From the NCBI GenBank assembly GCA_913009915.1, contig CAJVYZ010000047.1:1-10292 (forward strand): a DNA stretch of 10,292 bases, written 5' to 3'. This document shows, piece by piece, positions 1 to 6,245 of the stretch (position 1 is the first letter of the stretch; the number at the start of each line of letters is the position of its first letter). A program made the translations under genes and the position numbers. The stretch comes from an uncultured Gemmatimonadota bacterium. GTDB taxonomy: Bacteria > Gemmatimonadota > Gemmatimonadetes > Gemmatimonadales > GWC2-71-9. The notes below the pieces were generated by a model that worked only from the letters and a program-made list of their open reading frames with translations, had not been told where the DNA came from and searched no databases.

Positions 1-84
1 GTAGTTTCTTTTTTTTTTCAAGCAGAAGACGGCATACGAGATATATCAGTGTGACTGGAGTTCAGACGTGTGCTCTTCCGATCT
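1..84 (+). other. Illumina P7/i7 adapter with short unassigned leader (artefact)
   Basis: Positions 19-42 match the Illumina P7 flow-cell sequence, 43-50 (ATATCAGT) sit where an 8-nt i7 index would be, and 51-84 match the read-2 primer segment ending in GCTCTTCCGATCT. Positions 1-18 are a T-rich stretch I cannot assign. This is library sequence, not genome. Open frames across it give peptides familiar as database contaminants (containing GVQTCALPI or MCSSDL) and must not be annotated as genes. Confidence 0.97.
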
Positions 85-106
85 ACTCCGCACTCCGCAC
101 CCCACC

Positions 107-1156
107 CTATTCCCCGAACTGCGACAAAAACCTCATATCCCCTTCATACAACATCCGGATGTCGGGAATCCCATACCGCAGCATGGTGATCCGGTGGGGA
201 CCCATGCCGAAGGCGAACCCGGTGTACCGCTCGGGGTCGACGTCGCAGCTCTTCAGCACGTTGGGATGGACCATGCCGCACCCCAGAATCTCCATCCAGC
301 CCGACCCCTTGCACGCGCGGCACCCGGATCCGCCGCAGAGAAGGCAACCGATGTCCATCTCGGCGGAGGGCTCGGTAAACGGGAAGAACGACGGCCGGAA
401 CCGCACCTTCGTGTCGGGGGAAAAGAACTCGTGGGCAAAGTGGATCAGAGTCGCTTTCAGGTCGACGAAGGTGATGCCCTCATCGACCGCCAGCCCTTCT
501 ATTTGGGAAAAGGCCGGTGCGTGAGACGCATCGAAAGTGTCGTTGCGGTAGCAGGTACCGGGAATCACCACCCGGACAGGGGGCGGGGATGCCTGGAGAG
601 TACGGATCTGGACCGGCGACGTGTGGGTTCGCAGCAGCATCCGCTCCCCCTCGGGGGGGTCGCCGCCGACGTCGAGGTAGAGCGTGTCGTGCATGTCCAT
701 GGCCGGGTGATCCGGCGGGAAGTTGAGCGCACCGAAGTTGAGCCACTCGGTTTCCGCCTCGGGCCCAACCGCCACCGCGAATCCCAGGCGATGGAAGATC
801 CCCACGATCTCATCGATGACCCGGGTCACCGGGTGGATGCCGCCGGACCAGGTGGTACGGGCCGGCATGGTGAGGTCGACGTCGTCTTCCTGCGACCGGG
901 CGTCCTGGGCCAACGTTGTGCGCCGCGCCTCGAAGGCGGATTCGAACTGCTGCCTCAGCTGATTGAGCTCCGCCCCGAAGGTGCGGCGTTCCTCGATGGG
1001 GAGTTGGGAGATCGACTTGAGCGCGGCCGTCAGCAACCCGGCCTTCCGGCCCAGGACATGGACGTGTTCCTGCTCGAGCGCGGCTTCGTCCATCGAGTCG
1101 ATGCCGGCGAGTCGTGCCTGGAGTTGTTCCAACACATCGTGTCGGGTCGTGGGCAT
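107..1156 (-). CDS. pheS: Phenylalanyl-tRNA synthetase alpha subunit
   Basis: Catalytic subunit of the alpha2-beta2 cytoplasmic enzyme that charges tRNA-Phe. The 349 residues are full length for the family. An N-terminal helical, probably coiled-coil tRNA-binding region covers about residues 1-85. Class II motif 2 is at about 199-223 (TCYRNDTFDASHAPAFSQIEG), a FPFTEPS strand at 259-265, a four-cysteine knuckle at C271, C274, C279 and C282, and motif 3 at about 313-333. The start is the ATG at 1154-1156: an open frame continues upstream, but the residues before MPTTRHD look unlike PheS and run into rplT. No strong Shine-Dalgarno sequence precedes it. Two usually conserved positions differ: FSQIEG where FHQxEG is common, and GMGPHR where GMGxER is common. 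It follows infC-rpmI-rplT, a classic arrangement. The insert ends 22 nt after the TAG stop, so pheT is not visible. Confidence 0.97.
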   Translation of the reverse strand: MPTTRHDVLEQLQARLAGIDSMDEAALEQEHVHVLGRKAGLLTAALKSISQLPIEERRTFGAELNQLRQQFESAFEARRTTLAQDARSQEDDVDLTMPARTTWSGGIHPVTRVIDEIVGIFHRLGFAVAVGPEAETEWLNFGALNFPPDHPAMDMHDTLYLDVGGDPPEGERMLLRTHTSPVQIRTLQASPPPVRVVIPGTCYRNDTFDASHAPAFSQIEGLAVDEGITFVDLKATLIHFAHEFFSPDTKVRFRPSFFPFTEPSAEMDIGCLLCGGSGCRACKGSGWMEILGCGMVHPNVLKSCDVDPERYTGFAFGMGPHRITMLRYGIPDIRMLYEGDMRFLSQFGE

Positions 1157-1187
1157 GAGGTGCTCGGTGGACTGGGGGTGATACGCT

Positions 1188-1221
1188 CGTGGGGCCCTCC
1201 GCTCGCGCGGTCGGCCCCACG
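1188..1221 (-). promoter_or_regulatory. Structured RNA hairpin in the rplT-pheS spacer
   Basis: In the minus-strand transcript the arms CGTGGGGCC (1221-1213) and GGCCCCACG (1196-1188) pair perfectly over 9 bp. Inside them is a 2x2 internal loop, then CCGC/GCGG (4 bp) closed by the loop GCGA, a GNRA-type tetraloop. No T-tract follows, so it is not a standard intrinsic terminator. It could be a processing, stability or protein-binding element between rplT and pheS. Function is inferred from position only. Confidence 0.55.
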
Positions 1222-1266
1222 GGGGGCGGCGCCAGTGCCGTCCGGGCCGAGCATCCGGAAGCGCGA

Positions 1267-1620
1267 CTACTGAGCGCTCTTGGCGACCTCGGCGATCTTG
1301 GAGAACGCGTCGGCGTCGCGCACCGCCAGGTCGGCCAGCACCTTCCGATTGATGTCGACGCCGGCCTTGCGCAGCCCGTTCATGAGACGGTTGTAACTCA
1401 ACCCCTCGATGCGAGCCGCCGCGTTGATGCGCGTGATCCACAGCCTGCGGAAGTTGCCCTTCTTCTTGCGGCGGTCGTGGTAGGCGTAGGCCAGGCCGCG
1501 TTCGACGTTTTCCTTGGCGGTCTTGTACAGCTTGCTGCGACCGCCGCGGGCGCCCTTGGCGGCCTGCATGATCTTCTTCTTGCGGGCGTGGTGGGCGACG
1601 CCGTTCTTGACGCGTGGCAT
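1267..1620 (-). CDS. rplT: 50S ribosomal protein L20
   Basis: An early-assembly protein of the large ribosomal subunit that binds 23S rRNA and, in several bacteria, also represses its own operon. The 117 residues match the usual length. The basic N-terminal extension ([19 protein letters not shown]), the [13 protein letters not shown] segment and the globular C-terminal half ([13 protein letters not shown], then [15 protein letters not shown]) are diagnostic. A GGAGG at 1626-1630 lies 5 nt before the ATG. It begins 12 nt after the rpmI stop, so the three ribosomal genes are clearly one transcription unit. The stop is TAG. Confidence 0.98.
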   Translation of the reverse strand: MPRVKNGVAHHARKKKIMQAAKGARGGRSKLYKTAKENVERGLAYAYHDRRKKKGNFRRLWITRINAAARIEGLSYNRLMNGLRKAGVDINRKVLADLAVRDADAFSKIAEVAKSAQ

Positions 1621-1632
1621 GGTAGCCTCCCT

Positions 1633-1827
1633 TTACGCCTGAAGCAGACGGCTCACGCGGGGGAAATCTGCTGAGCTGACCAGGGTAGCCTTCTTCAGCC
1701 GATTCTTCCGCTTGCGCGTCTTCTTCGTGAGGATGTGCGAGTGGTTGGCGCGGAAGCGCTTGAGCTTCCCCGACCCGGTCTTGGTAAAGCGCTTTACCGC
1801 CGCGCGCTTGGTCTTTTGTTTAGGCAT
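1633..1827 (-). CDS. rpmI: 50S ribosomal protein L35
   Basis: A small basic protein of the large ribosomal subunit. The 64 residues are normal for L35. The sequence shows the MPKxKTxRAAxKRF start, the [11 protein letters not shown] segment and the [15 protein letters not shown] basic tract of the family. GGAGAG (1831-1836) precedes the ATG by 3 nt. The gene lies between infC and rplT with 12-nt gaps on both sides. The stop is TAA. Confidence 0.98.
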   Translation of the reverse strand: MPKQKTKRAAVKRFTKTGSGKLKRFRANHSHILTKKTRKRKNRLKKATLVSSADFPRVSRLLQA

Positions 1828-1839
1828 ATGCTCTCCAAA

Positions 1840-2367
1840 CTATTTGCTGCCGAGCGGCGCGATGACCATGGTCATGTTGCGCCCCTCCAGTTTCGGCATC
1901 ATCTCGACTTTGCCAACATCCGCCAGCGTCTCCGACACCCGGTCGAGTACCCGGCGTCCGATGTCCACGTGGGCCAACTGCCGGCCCCGGTACATCATGG
2001 TGACCTTCACCTTGTTACCCTGACTCAAAAATTCCCTGGCATGCCGGATCTTGAAGTCAAAATCGTGATCGTCGATGCCCGGCCGGAATTTGACTTCCTT
2101 GAGCTGGATCACGTGTTGCTTCTTCTTGGCAGCCCGGGCGGCCTTGGCCTCCTCGAACTTGAACTTCCCGTAGTCCATGATCTTGACCACAGGGGGACGA
2201 GCCGTGGGGGCGACTTCTACCAGATCGAGACCCCGTTCGTCCGCGGCAGCGAGCGCCTCCTCGACGGGAAGGACTCCGAGCTGCTCACCCGTTTCAGTGA
2301 TGACCCGGACGGGACTCATCCGAATCTGTCGGTTGACACGGGTCCGTTGTTCGCGTTGTACGGCCAG
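1840..2367 (-). CDS. infC: Translation initiation factor IF-3, probable CTG start
   Basis: IF-3 binds the 30S subunit, prevents premature 50S joining and proofreads the start codon. The N-terminal domain begins at RTRVNRQIRMSPVRVI and runs through GEQLGVLPVEEAL and LDLVEVAPTARPPVVKIMDYGKF. A charged Lys/Ala-rich linker (EEAKAARAAKKKQ) joins it to the C-terminal domain, which contains KVKVTMMYRGRQ and the final GRNMTMVIAPL. I place the start at CTG 2365-2367, which gives 175 residues and lies 7 nt after a GGAG. The alternative GTG at 2389-2391 (183 residues) has no Shine-Dalgarno sequence and lies 2 nt from the T-tract of an upstream hairpin. Rare start codons are established for infC in other bacteria (AUU in E. 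coli), where they allow IF-3 to repress its own synthesis. The family is certain; the start is inferred. Confidence 0.95.
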   Translation of the reverse strand: MAVQREQRTRVNRQIRMSPVRVITETGEQLGVLPVEEALAAADERGLDLVEVAPTARPPVVKIMDYGKFKFEEAKAARAAKKKQHVIQLKEVKFRPGIDDHDFDFKIRHAREFLSQGNKVKVTMMYRGRQLAHVDIGRRVLDRVSETLADVGKVEMMPKLEGRNMTMVIAPLGSK

Positions 2368-2374
2368 TGGTGTT

Positions 2375-2378
2375 CTCC
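2375..2378 (-). promoter_or_regulatory. Shine-Dalgarno GGAG that decides the infC start
   Basis: GGAG on the minus strand, followed by 7 nt (aacacca) and then an in-frame CTG. It is the only good ribosome-binding match upstream of the conserved IF-3 sequence, and so favours the CTG over the GTG at 2389-2391. Confidence 0.5.
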
Positions 2379-2393
2379 AGGTCCAGGTCACAC

Positions 2394-2423
2394 AAAAAAG
2401 GACACCCCATTATCCGGATGCCC
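2394..2423 (-). terminator. Terminator-like hairpin with T6 in the infC leader (candidate attenuator)
   Basis: The minus-strand transcript reads GGGCATCC (2423-2416), loop GGATAATG (2415-2408), GGGTGTCC (2407-2400), then TTTTTT (2399-2394). All eight stem positions can pair, two of them as G-U wobbles, and the T-run starts directly at the stem. It lies 27 nt before the proposed infC start and 139 nt after the end of the metallo-hydrolase gene. There is almost no room for a promoter between it and infC, so transcription of infC must pass through it, as in an attenuator. It could also be a leaky terminator of the upstream operon. Confidence 0.6.
2409..2414 (-). promoter_or_regulatory. Weak -10-like hexamer GATAAT upstream of infC
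   Basis: GATAAT on the minus strand differs from TATAAT at one position, but no acceptable -35 element lies 16-18 bp upstream. It also lies inside the loop of the hairpin at 2394-2423, so it may be coincidence. No better promoter was seen in the 170-nt spacer 2392-2561, which otherwise holds a small GGCGC/GCGCC stem at 2439-2451. Confidence 0.2.
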
Positions 2424-2561
2424 TGATACCCCGCACTCGGCGCCGTGCGCCACGAGGCATGCGATTCAGGACCCGGGTGCACCGCCACCGATGGGCGGGC
2501 TGGGGGTGGGAGCCATGTACGACTCCACTTCACTACGGAGCGGGAAACTACCCGATAACCC

Positions 2562-3470
2562 TCAGCCTGTCAACCGGATAGGGTCCACCACCTCGAGCCC
2601 ACGGCGCCCCTCGATCACCCGCCCCGCCGCCACCACCGGGTCGTGCTCGAACAGCAACAACCACTCGCCCGCCACCGCGTCGGCCAACAACGCCCGCTTG
2701 CTCTCCAGAGTCCGCAACGGCTCGAGGTCATACCCCATGATCCAGGGAGGCCGCACGTGAGCCGAAGTCGGCACCACATCCCCCAGAAAGCAGGCCGTCT
2801 CTCCCCCATCAGCCACCAGCACCGACTGATGGTGCGGCACATGCCCCGGCGTCGGCAGCAACCTGATCCCCGGCACCAGCTCCGTCTCCCCTTCCACCAA
2901 CCGCCACCTCCCCGCCTCGGCCACGGGCTCAAAATTGGCCGCAAAATAACTAGCCCGAATCCGCTCATTATCCCACCGCGCAAACTCCAGCTCCCCCCTC
3001 TGCACCACATAGGTCGCATTGGGAAACGCCAATTCTACCCCCGCCCCCCCTGCCCCCGCTGCTCCCGCTGCCCTCGCGGCCCTCGCCGTATTCCCCCCCG
3101 CATGATCGAAGTGCAGATGCGTGTTCACCACCCAGCGCACATCCTCCGGCCGGTGGCCCGCCTCGGCCAGCGCGTCCTCGAGTTGGCTGGCACCCTCGGT
3201 GCCGGCGTTCTCCACGCCGTAGATGTCGAGGAACTTCTCGCTCTCCTTGTTGCCGATGCCGGTGTCGACCAGGACCAGGCCGTCGGGATGCTCCACCACC
3301 AGGCACCTGAGAGCCAGGGGAATCCGGTTGCGTTCGTCCGCCGCGATACGTTTCTGCCACAGCGGTTTGGGCACCACACCGAACATGGCTCCGCCGTCCA
3401 ATCGCTGGGTGCCACCCTCGATGAGGTGGCAGGGGAGCGACCCGACCTTGAAGCTGGTACACAGAGTCAT
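2562..3470 (-). CDS. Metallo-beta-lactamase-fold hydrolase (lactonase-like)
   Basis: A 302-residue metal-dependent hydrolase without a visible signal peptide, so probably cytoplasmic. The metal-binding set is complete: THLHFDH at 117-123, H210 in PTPGH, D231 in FLGDVV and H276 in FEHDP. The overall pattern, with LVDTGIG near residue 68-73, resembles lactonase-like members of the superfamily such as AHL lactonases and YtnP, but the substrate cannot be read from sequence. An Ala/Gly-rich stretch (about 129-144) follows the metal motif. GGAGG at 3481-3485 lies 10 nt before the ATG, and only 4 nt separate it from the stop of the exonuclease gene, implying co-transcription. Codon use changes sharply near the metal motif: by hand count GGG is 1 of 13 glycine codons before it and 17 of 21 from it onward. 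Confidence 0.9.
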   Translation of the reverse strand: MTLCTSFKVGSLPCHLIEGGTQRLDGGAMFGVVPKPLWQKRIAADERNRIPLALRCLVVEHPDGLVLVDTGIGNKESEKFLDIYGVENAGTEGASQLEDALAEAGHRPEDVRWVVNTHLHFDHAGGNTARAARAAGAAGAGGAGVELAFPNATYVVQRGELEFARWDNERIRASYFAANFEPVAEAGRWRLVEGETELVPGIRLLPTPGHVPHHQSVLVADGGETACFLGDVVPTSAHVRPPWIMGYDLEPLRTLESKRALLADAVAGEWLLLFEHDPVVAAGRVIEGRRGLEVVDPIRLTG

Positions 3471-3474
3471 GGCG

Positions 3475-4317
3475 CTACGACCTCCGTCCGCCGGTGCGCC
3501 GCCGTTTCTTGGAGCGTACCGTGGTGGCCAGGAGTTGTTCCAGGTCCCGCAAGGTCCTGACGCCTCGCTCGCGCGCTCTGGGCAGCAGGCGATGCAACAG
3601 TCGCGCGGTCACCACTGCGTCGCCGGCGGCGCGGTGCCGCGCCGGGTTTTCCAGTCCGAAGTGGTGAGCCATGCTGCCCAGGGCATACGAATCGATATCG
3701 GCGACCAACCGCCGGCTGAGACGCACGGTACACACCTGTGGCCCCGTCAACTCGAACCCGCGGGTGCGCCGGAGTTCGCCGGCCACCAGCCCCCAATCGA
3801 ACCGGGCGTTGTGGGCCACGAACACCCGCCCGGCGAGGACCCGCAGCACCTCGTCGGATACCTCGGCGAACGTCGGGGCGTCCTTGACCATGTCGTTGGT
3901 GATGTTGGTGAGCGCGGCGGCTATCGGGGCGATGGGCCGCTCCGGATTCACCAGCGTGTCGAACACCGTCTCGATCCTCTCGCCCTGCACGATCACCACG
4001 GCGATTTCGGTAATCCGGTCGTGGTGACGCGGGCCCGCCCCGGTAGTCTCGACATCGACCACCGCAAAGGCACACTCCTCTATCAACGGCGATGACACCC
4101 CGGCGGGGACCATGGCCCAGCTGCTGTCCGGCAGCTGATACACCCGCGCGTCGGCGCCGAGGAGGGCGACAGCCAGTCGCGCGGCCACCGCGTCGGGTGC
4201 GTTCCGCATGCCGAACACGTCGCGCGCCAGGTCGGGCGCACTCCGGGGACCGCCGGTCAGGTAGGTCATGGCGCGCTCGAGCAAGGTCGAGCGCGGATAC
4301 GCCGAAACTCCCGTCAC
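3475..4317 (-). CDS. DnaQ-family 3'-5' exonuclease with an extra N-terminal domain
   Basis: A 280-residue DEDDh exonuclease related to the proofreading subunit of DNA polymerase III. ExoI is VVDVETTG (D88, E90), ExoII is VAHNARFDWG (D174), and ExoIII is HRAAGD (H228, D233). About 75 residues precede the nuclease domain. They look helical (ERAMTYL, DAVAARLAVALL) and end in an aromatic strand (VYQLPDSSWAM), possibly a small winged-helix-like module. The C-terminus is basic (KKRRRTGGRRS). The start is GTG 4315-4317, overlapping the TGA of the upstream gene as GTGA, which implies translational coupling. An internal ATG at 4267-4269 is the alternative. The fused domain and isolated setting suggest a repair or housekeeping exonuclease rather than the replicative dnaQ. 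Confidence 0.9.
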   Translation of the reverse strand: MTGVSAYPRSTLLERAMTYLTGGPRSAPDLARDVFGMRNAPDAVAARLAVALLGADARVYQLPDSSWAMVPAGVSSPLIEECAFAVVDVETTGAGPRHHDRITEIAVVIVQGERIETVFDTLVNPERPIAPIAAALTNITNDMVKDAPTFAEVSDEVLRVLAGRVFVAHNARFDWGLVAGELRRTRGFELTGPQVCTVRLSRRLVADIDSYALGSMAHHFGLENPARHRAAGDAVVTARLLHRLLPRARERGVRTLRDLEQLLATTVRSKKRRRTGGRRS

Positions 4318-5546
4318 AGCGGATCGCGGTTGAGCGGCAGGGTCATGCACCGCGGCCCACCACCCCCGCGCACCAGTTCGGCGCCTTCCACCATGATCAC
4401 GGCACGTTCGTCGACCTCGAGCGGGGCGTCGCCGGCCAGGAAGTCGTCCGAACTGACGAGCCGGAACCCCGTCTTGGCGAACTCCGCGTGGGTCGCGTCG
4501 TTCCGGCGATAGCTGATGACGGTGCCGGGACGCACTGCCAGAAGATTGCAGGCGGAGCTCCACTGTTCCCGTTCCTGGTGGGCCCGGTCGTCACCACCGG
4601 CAAAGATCGGCTCCATCGGCATTGCCACCTCGCGGAGGGCTTCGAAAAAGCCCGGCATTTCCCGCACGCCGGCCTGACCCTTCCGTCGATGAAGCACCGC
4701 GCGCCGCTGCGGTCCCAGGAAGTAGGGCGGAAAGACGGCGCACAGCTCGCTGTCGACTTGGGAGAAGATCATGTCGAGGTGGATGGCCGTCGGCGTCCGG
4801 GGCATGACCAGTACCAGGATGTCCGTGGCGATGCCCGCTTCGAACACCAGATCGCACAAGGCGTCGATGCCGGCGGGCGAGGTTCGCTCGCTGAAGCCGA
4901 CGAGGAGCAGGTCGTCGCGCAGTCGGTGGACGTCGCCGCCCTCGACCGTGAAATTGTGGCGCCGCTCCTCCGACCCATCGTACAGCAGCCCCTTGTTGGA
5001 CAACTTGGGATGGAAACGGAACAAGGTCTTGACCAGCAACTCTTCCGTCCAGCGTACCTCGAACCGCATGGAACTCACTACCGCCTCGTCGCCCAACACC
5101 ATGCCGATGTCTCGGGGAAAGAACAGGTTGGGCAGCGGCGGAAAGGCGAAGCCCACTTCGTTCAGCGCCTGCGCGATCGGGCCACCGTCCTGCTTGGTAC
5201 CCTCGATGAGCATGGCCACCAGATCGGAGGCCGACTGATCGGGCAGGCTGCCCGACAACGCCCCGGTCGGCACCAGATCCTGAATCTGCCCCACCAGGAA
5301 CGCCTTGGCCTCGGGCTGCTCCAGCACTTCCTCCAACAGGGTGCGCATTTCCAGCACTTCGGCAAACCGTTCCAGCACCGTCTTGAACCGCCGGTGCTCG
5401 CGTTGAGCGATTTCGAGGTCGATGATGTCGTCGTACAGGTAGGAGCGGCGATTACCAGGGGTGACGGCCTGGAGTTCGGGGCCCGGAGGATGGACCAGAA
5501 CCGACCGCAGGGTGCCGATTTCAGAATTGATGCATACGGCTGTCAT
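4314..5546 (-). CDS. Arginine deiminase-like amidinotransferase-fold enzyme
   Basis: Predicted to convert L-arginine to L-citrulline and ammonia, as the first step of the ADI pathway. The 410 residues equal the usual ArcA length. The N-terminus has SEIGTLRSVLVHPPGPE. The guanidine-modifying active site is complete in order: D146 in PNLFFPRD, E202 in VEGGDV, H256 and D258 in IHLDMIFS, and the nucleophile C400 in GGGGPRCMTLPLNR. These match the Asp-Glu-His-x-Asp-Cys pattern of ADI. It departs from common ArcA in PRDIG where RDP is usual. No carbamate kinase or ornithine transcarbamylase gene lies nearby, so use in full arginine fermentation is unproven; another amidino substrate is possible. 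It lies 52 nt after rex and overlaps the exonuclease start. No clear Shine-Dalgarno sequence precedes the ATG. Confidence 0.87.
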   Translation of the reverse strand: MTAVCINSEIGTLRSVLVHPPGPELQAVTPGNRRSYLYDDIIDLEIAQREHRRFKTVLERFAEVLEMRTLLEEVLEQPEAKAFLVGQIQDLVPTGALSGSLPDQSASDLVAMLIEGTKQDGGPIAQALNEVGFAFPPLPNLFFPRDIGMVLGDEAVVSSMRFEVRWTEELLVKTLFRFHPKLSNKGLLYDGSEERRHNFTVEGGDVHRLRDDLLLVGFSERTSPAGIDALCDLVFEAGIATDILVLVMPRTPTAIHLDMIFSQVDSELCAVFPPYFLGPQRRAVLHRRKGQAGVREMPGFFEALREVAMPMEPIFAGGDDRAHQEREQWSSACNLLAVRPGTVISYRRNDATHAEFAKTGFRLVSSDDFLAGDAPLEVDERAVIMVEGAELVRGGGGPRCMTLPLNRDPL

Positions 5547-5598
5547 GGCGCGAAAGGTAATCTTCCGCCGCCACGAGGGGCAGCGCCGCTTCCCGGAC

Positions 5599-6219
5599 TC
5601 AGCGGTTGGTCAGGGCGTAAGACAAAACCTCGAGCTCGAGAGCCAGGTTGACCGTCTTGACCACGACGACGTCGGGCACGTCCAACTGCACCGGGGCAAA
5701 ATTGAGGATCGCCTTCACCCCAATGGCCACCAGCCGGTCCGCCACGTCCTGGGCGGCGTCCGCTGGAGTGGTAATGACCGCGATTTCCACCGGCTCGGCC
5801 GCGAGGGCCGCTTCCAGGTCGCTGATGTCGCGGACCGGGTGGCCGTTCCACGACTGACCGATTTTCTCCGGGTCCCGGTCGAAGATGGCCACGATGTCGA
5901 AGCCGCGCTCGGCGAACCCACGGTGCTGCACCAACGCGCTGCCGATCTTGCCGGCGCCGATCAGCGCTAGAGGATACCGCTGTCCCAGTCCGATGATGGT
6001 CCGCAGCCGCCCCGCCAATTCGGGCACCGAGTAGCCCAGGCCGCGCTTGCCGAACGAGCCGAAAAACGACAGATCTTTGCGGACCTGGGCCGAAGTGGTC
6101 CCGCCGCGGCCGGCGAGGGCCTCGGAACTGACGGTCTCGATGCCCTGCTCCTCGAACTCCTCGAGAAACCGCAGGTACAGAGAGAGACGGCGGATGGTGG
6201 ACTCGGCGACCTTCGGCAT
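5599..6219 (-). CDS. rex: Redox-sensing transcriptional repressor Rex
   Basis: A dimeric repressor that senses the NADH/NAD+ ratio, binding DNA when NADH is low and releasing it when NADH rises; targets in other bacteria are fermentation and respiration genes. The 206 residues match the family. The winged-helix N-terminal domain contains TTSAQVRKDLSFFGSFGKRG (41-60). The Rossmann domain has GAGKIG at 88-93, FDRDPEKIG at 113-121, VITTPA at 148-153 and NFAPV at 173-177. The C-terminal swap helix contains ALELEVLSYAL. I chose the ATG at 6217-6219 because MPKVAESTIRRL is the normal Rex start; an upstream in-frame start would run through the operator. A Rex operator lies 8 nt upstream, so autoregulation is likely. 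Confidence 0.97.
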   Translation of the reverse strand: MPKVAESTIRRLSLYLRFLEEFEEQGIETVSSEALAGRGGTTSAQVRKDLSFFGSFGKRGLGYSVPELAGRLRTIIGLGQRYPLALIGAGKIGSALVQHRGFAERGFDIVAIFDRDPEKIGQSWNGHPVRDISDLEAALAAEPVEIAVITTPADAAQDVADRLVAIGVKAILNFAPVQLDVPDVVVVKTVNLALELEVLSYALTNR

Positions 6220-6227
6220 TCGGACTC

Positions 6228-6245
6228 TTGTGAAATGTTTCACAA
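6228..6245. promoter_or_regulatory. Rex operator
   Basis: TTGTGAAATGTTTCACAA is an 18-bp palindrome with perfect 8-bp arms, broken only at the central TG. It fits the known Rex-box consensus (TTGTGAA, four A/T-rich positions, TTCACAA) almost exactly. It lies between the rsmA stop and the rex start and covers the likely transcription start of the candidate rex promoter. Confidence 0.93.

Noticed and set aside
85..106. Start of pheT
   Set aside because: Only 22 nt of insert follow pheS; a GTG is present, but the few following codons do not resemble a PheT N-terminus.
51..524. Open frames starting inside the left adapter, including a 401-codon plus-strand frame at 68-1273
   Set aside because: They begin in Illumina primer sequence and run antisense to pheS; such frames are common opposite high-GC genes.
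1030..1254. Possible Phe leader peptide or T-box controlling pheS
   Set aside because: The small frame in the rplT-pheS spacer has no Phe codons, the hairpin lacks a T-tract, and no T-box consensus was seen.
2392..2561. Known L20-leader RNA class
   Set aside because: A terminator-like stem is present, but I could not identify the defining L20-binding pseudoknot by eye, so it is reported only as a candidate attenuator.
1735..5651. Long plus-strand frames (1735-2760, 2643-3560, 3223-4095, 4092-5651)
   Set aside because: All lie antisense to clearly recognised minus-strand genes, have Arg/Pro/His-rich composition and no recognisable domain, and are explained by GC-driven absence of stops.
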